Assembly: GCA_018881555.1 (NCBI GenBank)
Contig: JACAXG010000061.1
Location: 3,705,536 to 3,769,535, forward strand
Direction: 5' to 3'
Source of the DNA: Amblyornis subalaris
Lineage: Eukaryota > Chordata > Aves > Passeriformes > Ptilonorhynchidae
DNA length: 64,000 nt
Every line of letters begins with the position of its first letter. The first letter of the stretch is position 1. The notes below the pieces were generated by a model. The model did no database searches. It saw nothing but the letters and a program-made list of their open reading frames with translations, and was not told the DNA's origin. A program made the position numbers and the translations under genes. Below are positions 49,975 through 61,800 of this stretch, piece after piece.

Positions 49975-50206
49975 TTTCAACTGCAGCCCATTTGTTGGTA
50001 GGAAAGCCCCTTTGTGACTGTGAGATGTCAGATTTTGGGGGAGGTTTTGCACGCTTTGCTTGTTTTCATAGTGGATCAGCACAATGTCATTTGACTTGCA
50101 ATCAGTCCTGAATACAGAATTGTCAGACTTTTTCACTTGCCAGGAAAAATCTACTTCTTTGGTGTTTATGATGATGAGCAAAAGAAGCCATACAAAATAC
50201 ATTTCA
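49975..50206 (-). other. Exon-like interval with ATG and signal-peptide-like start (candidate)
   Basis: On the minus strand a pyrimidine tract ending TTTTTTCAG (AG at 50208-50207) is followed after four bases by an ATG (50202-50200). The frame runs 77 codons to a TAG at 49971-49969. A possible donor, AAA/GTATAG, lies just before that stop (GT at 49974-49973), giving a phase-0 exon of 232 bases. The first residues, MYFVWLLLLIIINTKEVDFS, look like a signal peptide with a hydrophobic core at about 2-12. The rest is polar with one N-glycosylation-like NLT. A start codon just inside a second exon is common for secreted proteins. I recognise no family and see no partner exon. The donor is weak, and the frame may be chance. 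Confidence 0.2.
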
Positions 50207-53200
50207 CTGAAAAAAATAAAATAGTCAAGAAGGAGAGAGAACTAGTCAGATTACTTGAAACATATCCATTTCTGGAATAGTCATACAAAAACTGAAGTAA
50301 AAATAGAAAAGGACACCAATAAGCCATGCTGAATGAGCTAGACAGAGACAGCAGAAGTGCTCAGCAGACATGACACTGCTCTCATCAACTTGGCCCAGGA
50401 GGAGTATTTGCTATTAGATGTAGCATAAAACTCGTGCATAAAACATGGTGGTAATGATTACTCTGAACTGGCTCCTTTTTGTGCAGAGGGAATGGCACTG
50501 ACAAGACAAATGGGACTATAAATATTATTTCAAGACCAAGAAGAGAGACCTTGAAGGGATGAGATACTGACCAAAGATATTTCCTCTCCTGTGAGAGGGA
50601 GGACTGTCATGAAGGTTTCCACATTCAAATTGTTGTTGACTGCGTGGACAAGTGATGATCTTTAATGAGTACAGTGATATTTATTGAAGAAGAAATCTAC
50701 TCTGTACAGTGTGCCAGTTCTGAAGAAAGTAACTGATGACAGATAGGAGCCAGGAAAAAAAAAAGAAATTCAAGGAAAGAAAGACACCTTTCAATTGCAT
50801 GAAAGGAATTCTTGAACTGCTTCAAGTATTCTACCTAATTATCTGTAAATCTAAGTACCCTTGCTGACATACAGAGTAAACCAAACCAGAAATGTTGTAT
50901 AAATCTTTTCATGGTTCCATGATAATAATGATAATAAAAATAAAAATGAATTTAAAACTTCTGAAAGCCAATTGATCTCAAGGTAGACCTGCTTCTTGTG
51001 ACAGCTATCACCATAAATCCATGGGTTATCTGCTTTGTCCCAAGAATTGTATTCTTCATTTGCTGAATTAGTCTTCAGTATACAATTGAGAGCATAGACA
51101 GGTAGCTTTTCTATCTGGAAGTTAATTTTCTCTGCTATTATTATTTTGACTTAGTTGACTTTCAGCAATTATTTATGCAGACCTATCTCTCTAACCTAAT
51201 CAGTTTCAACACATTTTTCTGCAGTACTCAACCCTGGGTGGCAAGAGAAAAGCTGTTATTTTAGGTGCTGCTTTATTGGACAACAATAACAAGCATATAG
51301 GGAATATTTGCTTAATCTTGTTGTTGGTTTTCAGATATGAACTGTAGCAGGCTGGGCCGGACCAAGGAAAGCAGCAGACATCTGTTCACAGGTCCTCGGG
51401 CTACGTTTGCTTGATCTTTCTTTGTCACAGTGCCTTGATCTAAGAACAAGGAAGGCTGTGTGCAGCTGGAGGATGGAAACACTGTGATGTTTTTTACTTT
51501 GTTCATTGATCTGAGCACTGCTGTACACAGATCTGAAGGGTTCCGGTGTGCTTCACAAATCCCACTGAAATCGACTCTCATTTATTCTGTTATTTGGCTA
51601 TTTATTGTTACCCTTTTTTTCCCCTGTGGGCCTGGACATGACACTCAGGTTCACACTAGCATTTTTCAAACACTGTGTCTTTGTAGCTGGGTTAATAAAG
51701 AGATGGTCAGCCAGTAGCCTGCTCTGAGACGATTTTTTTTTCCTAAAAATAAAGTTGTACCAGATGTTTATTTATAAAGCTGGTAGAACAGACTGAGAGT
51801 GATTCCAGTTTCTGCAAGTGGAAATTGGAATGCATTATTACTGGGCACTAAATGTTCAGATGCTTTTCTGAGGTCCTTAAATCTATTTCATTTCCATGTT
51901 GACAGAGATATTAGACAGCTGTTGGAAAATCTGTCCCTTCTTTCAGTGCTACAACAAGAAAGCTTTCCGTTTAACTGCCAGGGTTCAATAAAGCTCTTTA
52001 ATGTACTGATCAGTGTTGATGGAAGTGTAGGAAATTATAAGAAAGGATTCTTTCACTTCAATTTCTGTGTGAAATTTCGTCAGCTTTTCCAGCCTACCAG
52101 TGTCACTCCTGGCCGTGTTCATGATGGCCTGGAGGGTTGAAGCATGTTTTCTGACTGGTTTTCCCAAGGGCTGGGATGCAGTGGGTCTGTTGGTGGCATA
52201 TGTAGCAGGGTCAGAGAGAGGTTTTGCTTTCTGCAGGCTTTCCAGGATGGAGAGGGAAAGCCTCCCCACCCTGTCCAGGGGGAGGAAAAGGCTATTCGAC
52301 CTTTTCCCTTCCAGACACCCTTCGGGGACTGAGCAACTACGGCGCAGGTTTTTTTCTCAGAGTGATTTGAGGTCTTGTGCTTTTCCATGGTGTGAACAGC
52401 ATCCTAGCAGAGATTGCCTTGTGGCCATCTCCTCTCTCACTTGCAATCAAGCGACATCACTATGGAAACCACTTGCATGGAAGAATAACATTAGGGAAGA
52501 CAGTCTGTGTTGTTAGCTCTCTTTAATGCAATATGTATCTTAGTCTTTTCTCCCAAAAGTGGAATTAGTGTCTGGCTTTGTTCTTTATGGGAGCTCTTCC
52601 ATCCCAGCTGTTTTGCTTCCCCGCTTCCCCAGGCCATTCTTTCCTGACACCTGATTTTTCTTTCTCCTTGGTCTGCTCTCTGAGAGCATTGCTCCCTGGG
52701 CATTTTACACTGCCAGCTCTTCTCCCCCTATCTGCTCCTACTCTTTTCCAGCTTGCAAGCTGTGCTGACAAGATCCAGGCACACTGATGGCTTTGCTCTT
52801 AAAAAAAGCAGCTCTCCTTTTCTGCTTCTTATGGCACAGGAAGATGTGCAAGTGGGGTACCTCAGTGATGTCCTCCCCCTTCTTCCAGCTGCTTCATTGC
52901 AATTTCGAGGTTGTCTGAAGAAAACAGTGTCCAGGTGACTACCAGAGTAGCTGCAAAGTGTGGTTTCATCTGAGCTTTGAGGCCAGCTTTCCACCGGGAA
53001 TTGTGGCCGGGAGGCTTATGCAGGATATGGAGCTTTTGCAGGGACATGCTATTGCAGGTATACACCTGTCTGTCACAGGACATAGCTGAGATTGTTTCCT
53101 ATGAGACACAGTTCTCATGTAACATTCAGCATGCCAGGACCTAAGAGGAGGGGATTTTCTATCTCTTCATTTACCAGTTGATGCTTAAGTTTTTGCTGTT

Positions 53201-56200
53201 TTTCACATTCCCCATAACAGAGTTTTTTTGAAAGTAGAGATTTTCACACTGCTCAGTGGCCTTCTTCAGATATGATAGTATATTGTGTGTCCTCTTTAAG
53301 TACTTTAACACTGCAGCCCCCTTGTTTTCCTGGAAAACAAGCAATAATTCAGAAATACATGGCTGAAAAAATATGTCGGTGATGGTAACTACTGAGAAGT
53401 AGAGGACTGACTGCTCTCCCAGCCTTCGGGCCTCAGCAATCCGTGACATAGATCCAAGCCTCCATAAAGCTCTGTTTCCCTGGTTACTTATTTGTAAAGT
53501 GTATATTATACATTTTTCTCGAGAAAGGAATAACAGGATGTACAGTTCCAGATTCCATGTATGCTGGGCCGTAGGTCAGTGCAAAGTATTATTGTAACTA
53601 CTAAATGTTAAATGCTGTCTTATTTTGGCAGGTGATTTCTTAAATTCAAACAGAATTTACAAAGGTATTTTATAATAATTTTCCAATGGGGTGCTTGGCC
53701 GTCAAAATATTAATCTAAACCAGCATGCAAAGAAAGAAACATTTTCTGCTGGTGTAGGCAATAAGCACATGAGCACTCTGGCATGAGTGTAAATGCTTTG
53801 CAATTGTTTGCTATTAAAGTTTTAAAATCGATTTTCCAATAGGTTTAAATACTTGGGTAAAACCTTATAATAGGTTGGGCAATCATTTTAGCTTTTATAA
53901 CATAATGTGAATTCAGACACATGGTTATGCTAAAATCTTTCCCACTTGCATACCTCTTACACAGATTACAAAGAGAATGTGTTATAGACAATAAAATCTG
54001 GGGGGGGACTTGTCATCCCTTTTCTCCAATGCCATTAAGCACAGAGACAATGACACTGGCCATTGCTTTGTAAAGGAAAAACAACAAGTTTACAGTTCCT
54101 CATTTCCCATGGCAAACAGATTGCTTATTTTAATTTTGAAAATAAAACGATGGAGGCGATGTGGGTCTGTAAATAAGAGTGTGCATCTCAATTTTCTGCA
54201 AATGCTTAAGTGGTTTACATCTGTTTCCTCCCAGTTGTATTTCTCAAACATGAATTTCCATTTTAAAAAGAGTCATAAAATCACTACTGTTTCTCTGTGG
54301 ATCTATTAGCAATAAAATAGCCTACAGAGGTTTGCACAGCCATGGAAAATGTACAGTGATAATAGGCTGTCCTGCTGTTACATGGCTTATGCAAACTTTA
54401 CATTTATCACTGCAGAACCATCTATCCGCAGGGTTGGAGTACAGCAAACAACTGAATAAAAAAGACCAAAAGAAGGAAGATGATACAGGAAGCTCTATAT
54501 ACACATCATTAATCAGACATGATGAATTCCCAAACTTGAATATATGTTTTCTCAGAGCCAACCAAGAGAAAAAAAATGCTGATCACAACCTGAAATGTAA
54601 AACTTTACATAAAATTAATCTCCTGCAAACTGATACTGCACTAAAGGACAGAGAGAGAAAGAGAGAGGGGGAAAACTTATTTTCATATCTGTCTGTTAGC
54701 TTTCATTTGTAGCACTCCTGATATCCAAAGACTAGCATCTCATGGAAAAAAAATCTTGCAGGCTTATAACGGAGCCATTCAGCAATTAGTGCAAGTCAAA
54801 GCATCAGGAGTGTGAAAAGGCAGGAGTTGCAGCCACACCCAGGAGGATCTCTAAGCCATCCACCAGGATCAGACACACCACTTTCCATTAGCCAGCCATT
54901 AAGCCAGTGCTGTCCAGTTTGACATCTGCAACAAAACAGGGATTTACAGCACGTTTAACTTCGGCAGAAGGCAGCCCCTGATCACCTAAGTTTCAAAAAA
55001 TTAGAATTGGCAACACCAGGATTATAGCTGGGGGTCTCCAGAAATTGGCCATGAGAAAACAGAAGCTTCAGACTCTTCTAATTTCTGCATGGCCCTGGGT
55101 GGGTTGTAGCCGGGTGCACTCAGTAATCCCTGGCATATTGGCCAGTGTCCATTTGCTAGCTGTGCCTCCAATGGTCACCAAGGAGGGTGGCTGAGAAAAC
55201 ATTAAGTCCAGTCTTTTCCAATTTGGGACTGTTTAGCATCTTCCACAGGAACAGTGGGCTGCAGCTCCTACAGAAGAAGTACACATAGATTAATCTCTCA
55301 CCAGAAAGCCTCACTGGGCTCTTACTTGTTTGCTTCAGTCTAAAATAAATATTTATCAGGATGAAAGCAACTGGCTGCTCTTTATAGATGGCAAAAAGCA
55401 ACAGTAATATTATTGGATGCTGATTAGCTAAAGGGTAATTGGAATCAGAGAAGGAAAAGGGGAAGAGGGGACAAATAAAAGGGGAAGAAATGTGGTTTCT
55501 AGAGGAGTCAGGAAGACTGGTGAGAAGTAAAGCCACTCCCCACTTGGATGGATTCCTGCCATTATATGAGCTGCTAACTTCACAGCATGAAAGTCAGAAA
55601 AGCACCCAGTCCAGGCATACAACATTAATCTGGTTGCCTAAACAGAGTGAAAAGGTGAATGAAGAGAAATGATTCCTCAAGAGAAACACAAGATATATAT
55701 GAGCTTAGAAAGAGCAATGACTTTTTGTACATTACTTTGGAGTCAAAAGCAAATTGACAAAAGTTTCTCTTTGAAGGTCTATGTGCTGGTTTTTGTATAA
55801 ATGCATCATCTTTTTCTTTCATCAGGGATGTCATGGAAAGAATGACAGCAGCTCTTATTGCTTGTCAATGGCATACTGGAAAACATGGAACAGATTCATT
55901 GCTGATGGAGTCATAGTTTCAAAAAAGCACCCTTTTGGATTAGTTTGGGACCATAGGACCTTCTCAGTGCAGTGGTGCTTCTAGCTGAATGTAAGCATGG
56001 CTGGAAACTTCAGGTTTGTGAGCAGGAGCTTGGCTGTTGACTCTTTTACGAGAAATGAGTAAGTCTCGGTGATAATAAAATACTTCTATATTTCAAGACC
56101 AGTGGAACATCCTCAGCTGAAAAATTCCATCACACTGGATGAAGCTACTTTTCTCTGCCCTGTCAGATGATGCCCCGGCATTTTTTGGGGGCTTTAAATG

Positions 56201-58786
56201 CCTTGAAGGTTCATTTCTTCAGCTAGTTCTTCTGTTGGGGTCAATGCACAATGTGGTAGCTTCATTATTTCTGGGTATAATTATTGCCCAATGATTTTTA
56301 GAGGCAGAGTTATTGAGTGCTACTGTGCTACAGCTATGATAGTCCTGACAGTGGTACCTGCTGGAGATGACCTTCCTGGGAGGATGTTTTTATTCCGGTA
56401 AAGAAGCTTTAACAAGTGAAATCATCATATGAGAGCCCTTTCTACGACTGGCCACCCAAAAAAGAAAGTATTCTGGAAGACCTAAATAAAAAAGCAGCAT
56501 TGCATTGACATCTGTCATCAGAGCATTAACAAGTATACAGGACAATGCTGTTACTTAGTACCTGGCAGTTTTCCATCTTGAACAAAGAGTAATGAGCAAG
56601 AGTTTAGCAAACACTTAGGGAGCACGGGACTGCATTTCAGGTGAAAAACAGGGTTATGGTCTTGGCCAACAGGATTTTTACCTTTGACTTGCTTAAGTTT
56701 CCATACTTGACTGTCATTAAGGCTCGCATACTTTGTAAACATGATTGTTACAGTTAAATTCCAATGCAGTAAATTTCAGTAATGCCCCCTTTCCTGCCTA
56801 ACAAACCTCCACAGTTTCAGCTGGGTGCAAGAAAGATTGCACTTATCCCGTTTCAAGCTTTTCTGTGCGTGGGCAGAAGATCTGCACAGCTCAGTTCCCA
56901 GGTGGCTCCAGCTCATGTGTAGGCAAAATGATTCACACCATGCCAGGGCCAGGGCCTGATGATCCCTCGATGGGGAAGAGCCCCTCTGCAGAAGAGCCCA
57001 TGAGTGCCAAGGGGCAGAAAGAAGTGGAGAGATCAGCTGCAGTTGATTACAATTGTCTTGATTTTCTTTGTAATTAGCCTGAAAAGGTAATCTCAAGCTC
57101 CAAAGGGAACAAAAAAAGGGCCAAGATAAAAGATAGAGATCTACAGTCCGTTATGCAGCACGAATTTTGGAAAACAGAGGAGTTGTGTGCACTGTCTGAG
57201 GCTGAGACTGAGGGTTGCAGAGTTACCTATATGAAGAGGATTTCATCCAAAGAATGCCCTGATTGTTTTAACTTGGCTGGAGCTGTGCTGCTGGCTTTAG
57301 ACACGCCAAAACCCCTGTCGGCCCTGACAGGGGCAGCTTGCCTCTTGAGCCCAGATGACCCGGTAACAAGACCTGCCTGAGCTCTTAAGATGGGTCTGGC
57401 TGCAGAATGGCCCAGGGAGAGTCATCCTCCACCACAGTGGTGAGGAGGAGCTGGTGGGTGCACATGGCACATGGAGGATCACCACTCAGAGACATGAGAT
57501 ATCCAACAGGTGACCAGGCCCTGAAATCAAATAATTTCTAAATAGTGTCATTTTTTCCCCTTGTTTTTAGTTGTTCTGGCTTTCAGGCTCATAAAGGGAA
57601 GGCTGGCAGCCTGATTTGTTGCTCAAATCTGCTTTTTAAGGCCATCTCATAGCAAACCTTCAGAAGTCCTGCAAAAGAGAGGAAAATCCTGGCTAAAGCA
57701 CATTTTAAAGAGTAATTTAAAACAGTGAAAATACCCTACTGCTACTCAACCTGGTTAAAATCCCAAAACTCAATGAACTCCTGCAGCTCCTACTGACAGC
57801 AGCTCCATAACGTCGTCACTGATATGAACCTTAGGACAACACTCTCTCCGTTGATGGCACTCCATAAATAATATTTCTACTCATTACTGAAACCTGAAAA
57901 AACTCTAAGGAGAGAAATGTCATGTGCCTGAATATAACAATATTACCCGTCTGAAAGCTAATGCTCCTATTTTTTTTCCTCATACTGCACAGTATATTGA
58001 AAAGACTGAGTATATGCTGTGAGGATACCTATAATTTTTTTTCTCCAGGAATCTTCACAGTTTCTAGACTTATTGAATGCCATAGAGGGAAAGAACAAGT
58101 TTAAAAAACAATTAGTAGCACATGTGGTGCTCATTCTTGGCTGAAACTGCACATTCTCGTCTGCCTGAAAATACTCAGCAGTCGTTCATGAAAAATGTTT
58201 TTGAACTAATGAGCTATATTTGCATTCCCCTTAGAAAGGATTCAGAATTTTTCATCTACACTGCACCATGAAAAATGGATGTGTTTTTCACAGAGGTAAT
58301 TTGAACATAAACCGCCGCATCAATGGGAAGACAACCTTTGCAGAAACTTTTTAACTTAGCACATTCCATTTGTTTTCACTGGGGAAGGTCAAACTTGTGT
58401 GAGAGATGTAAATTTCATGCACAAACCTAGGTGCTGATGAGATTTGTTTTTGTAGATAATCTGCAGCAGAGAAATTTTTCATAATGTCACTGCAAAATAA
58501 ATTAAAATGTTCATCTTCATATGGCTGGTTCCATTGCATTAAAATAAATGTTGCAAGCTCATTTAATTAGTATAGTTAGGAATGTCTCTTCCCTGCTTCA
58601 CTGACTCTCCAAATCACAAGTTAATTTGTCAAAATCAGACCATTGTTTTTCCTTCATTCTTCATTACCGAAAAGACAGCCCCATTTAAATAAATGTTTAT
58701 GCTACAGAGAGCAGAGCAGTGAACAACCCCAAATATTTTTCTAAGCACATGTTGGAAAAGTTTGGACTGCAAAGAGCTGGAGCCTA
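50207..58786. other. Unique non-coding DNA, no gene seen
   Basis: No exon, RNA gene or interspersed repeat is recognised in these 8.6 kb. Simple features are an ATAAT/AAATA-rich tract near 50923-50950, a G8 run at 54000-54007, a GA-rich tract near 54649-54670 and a hairpin at 57312-57333. Overlapping frames at 52.0-53.0 kb reach 138 codons but have no recognised domain. Confidence 0.5.
57312..57333. repeat. G+C-rich 8-bp inverted repeat
   Basis: CCCCTGTC (57312-57319) and GACAGGGG (57326-57333) are perfect complements around a 6-base loop. No T-run follows on either strand, so it does not look like a polymerase III terminator. Confidence 0.85.
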
Positions 58787-58823
58787 CGTGTGTGTGCGTG
58801 TGTGTGCATGTGTGTGTGTCTGT
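58787..58823. repeat. TG/CA microsatellite
   Basis: An interrupted TG tract of about 37 bases with single CG and CA interruptions. Frames read across it as VCVRV-type or THTHT-type repeats are artefacts of the dinucleotide. Confidence 0.9.
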
Positions 58824-61800
58824 TATTGGATATTTGACTGGCTGGAAAGGTACAAAATTGAGCAGTCTGCTGTAACTGATGATGTAGTGCACACCATCTC
58901 TCATGCCAGCGGCTACATGCACTTGGAAGCAGTTTTCTTCTATGTTTTCAAAGACAAATGATGACAAAAGATACAATCTCTATAAATTACCCTAATCAAA
59001 TCATTCTCTTCAAGAACTCTTGGTTAATCAATTAGTCAGTGCTCGCAGTTCTTATGAATATCACTTCAGAGCCTCCCATAGCGTTGTTCTCCTCCAACAG
59101 CAAACATTGAGAGCATTTTATTAAAGAAAAAAACCACAATAACAAAACCCAACAAACGAAAACAGCAGCTTATATAGTAAATAGGCAGAGAACCTCTGCA
59201 ACCATATGGAGGCCATTAACATAAAGTGAACTTTACAGGTATGACTGAGGTAGCAGTTACTTTGTTTGATCGGCTTAGTTATTATTTATCCCAAGGTCTT
59301 TTCTGGAGGTCATCTATCCCAAATGAATGGAAAAGGCCAGCAGACCATCATCTGAGCCCCATACTAATGCATTTTTACACTGTATGCCTCAGGCACTGCT
59401 TCTGTGGCATATATTGCAGTACTATTCTTTAGCCTTCTCCAAGAAACTTTCAACCTTCACACACAAGCTTTTACATCTCAGCACTATATTCCTCCTAACT
59501 GAGAGGATGCAAAACAACAGAAGAGTCCTGTGATTTTCCTTATCAGAAGGTTTTTGGCTTAATCTGGCATTGGGGTTGGTTTTTTTCTGTTTTGGGGTAG
59601 GGAATTTTGCTGTTGATCTGTCTTCTCTAATTTCTTCGTGTGAGTTGTCTGGAAAAGGGCAAACGAGGGCATGAAAAAATATTGTCCCCACGAGGTTCCT
59701 TGGCTTGGAAGCATTTTAAAATGTCATTCAAAATCTATATCTAATGTGAGTTTTATGATACTGTGATGGAGAATCATCCCTATTTTCAAGAGCTTCAAGA
59801 CGAACCTTGTTTCATTAATAAATCATGTCATTAACAGGGAAATTTGATTGCAGTGATACTTCATGCATTCACAGTAAAAGCATGCTATGTATTAGTGGTG
59901 GGCATATTGACTTCCAGACATAGGAACTCACGTGAACTGTGAAAAACTGACATATGCAACTGTTAGGAAAACTCTTCCAAGATCATCAAAGTAGCTGAAG
60001 AGAGAGTGATATATTGAGACCACTTGTTCAAAGCAAGCCAGGGCCTGGGCTACATCTTTTAAGGAATGCCAGTGATGTCATTTTCTGACATGATCTCTAC
60101 TTCTCCTTTCTATTTCCATTTGCAGTGGACATAAGCATCCCAGAATAGGAAGAGCAGCTGTCATTAGGAGCTTTGGGCAGCCCAGGTTTCTTCAGGCCAC
60201 AGGTCATGTCCCAAGGCTGGATTAGCTGTATAACAGGACAGCTTTGCCCTGTGTCTGAGAGGAGAAAAGAGGGTTCTGTCATGCCCCAGGGCTGAGGCAT
60301 CTCTCTTCCTATAATGGCCTTCCCTCTTTTGAGGCAGACTGGAGATCTCACTAGAAGCAGTGTCTGTAACCAGTCTGTCACTTTATTGAAGTGCTGTTCT
60401 GCTGGTTGCATCCCTTTCCCACTAGCTCCACAGAAATCCCCACATGTATCCAACAATCCAAGTGTCCCCTAAAATCTCATATGCACTCCCAGCAAGGGAC
60501 TGTAAAGGAGAAAGAAAGAACAATCCCAAGTTTTAGGGCAGGTTGGTGCCCATGAAATCCCTTGACTCTTGAGGTTAGACAGAAGGGAAGACCAAAAGCT
60601 ATTCTAGCAATTTGCCCTGCTCCTCACACACCTGTACACCCACGGCATCTAAAGTAGGGGCCTTACATTTTTCCCCAGCCACGTGGAGAGTAGACATACC
60701 CACTGAGGATAATGAACCATCTACAGGAGGCATGGATGAGCCTCAGGATCCTCCTGCTCCACCATTAGTTGCCCAAGAAGTTGACAAGGAGTGTCCAGGT
60801 GAAGGAGACAAAAGCCCCCATGTCCTCCTAGGATCACGTGAAGGCCATTTCCACTTCCTCAGTTCTCTGGAGGAGAGGGTTTTGGGATTATCTGAAATGT
60901 CCTCTTTTTACTCATTAGCCATATGATACATGACTCCTGTACTGGTTCAGCAGCAGCATGTGAGTCTAGGAAAGTTAACTGTAAAAGAAAACAATGCTGG
61001 GTTTATTATTCTTTGACTGATTATTTTGTATAGGAAATGTTTTGAAAAATACCAACTAAACTTGAATTCATGGGACCTGGTTTTCTTCAGCAAGTCAGCT
61101 ACAGTAGACTGCTGAAATCATTAGGTTTCAACTTGTATAAAAATTTTCAGTCAAAGAAGACATAAAAATCTGTACATACGAACAGCTATTATACAGCTTG
61201 AGCACAGCCAACTCATGCTATTTCAGATCTTTTTCTTTAAGACTCTGATGTTGGAATCAAGAGATTACACAGAAATCACCTTAAATCGTTTCAAAAAACC
61301 CCAAATATCCAAAATAAAACTGTCCAGAAATAATCCTGTCCACTGCAGAAGAAAATATGAACTGAGTTTGTCTTAAAAATTAAGAAACCAAAAGAAAAAG
61401 TTAAACACTTCATTTTTAGCAATCATTTTTAGCAGTGATGCTGCCTTGCCATGCTGCAACAAGAATCACGCCTGGAAAATGGGGGAGGCAAGTTCTACCC
61501 ATGGACCAGGTCTGTGAGGCTGGACCTGAGTCTATTTAGGGTAAATGAAATAAAAGTTGGCTGCAATAAGACTTTTCACAGTGGAAGTAGCACTCACATG
61601 CTCTTATCCAAAATCTCATGTGCTTTTCCAACCACACTGAAGTTACAGATCGCATTTGTTCAACAGAAAGAAAATGGGAACCAACTTTGATCAGACAAAC
61701 TAATCTGCTCTCCTCTTCTTCCCTTGGAAAGGAGCAAGCCAACAGCTTGATTTTGCTTCAGTGAGTCAGATTGCATCAGAAACTCCAATGAGACCTTTCT

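Noticed and set aside
49975..50206. Faint resemblance of the product's end to interphotoreceptor matrix proteoglycan N-termini
   Set aside because: Only a handful of scattered residues agree, from memory. Not enough to assign a family.
52100..52516. 138-codon plus-strand frame
   Set aside because: Overlaps other plus and minus frames of similar length. No motif or splice signals.
57312..57333. G+C hairpin as an intrinsic terminator
   Set aside because: No T-run follows, and intrinsic terminators are not expected in this vertebrate context.
58635..58976. Frames over 58719-58976 with THTHT or CVRVC repeats
   Set aside because: The repeats are translations of the TG microsatellite.
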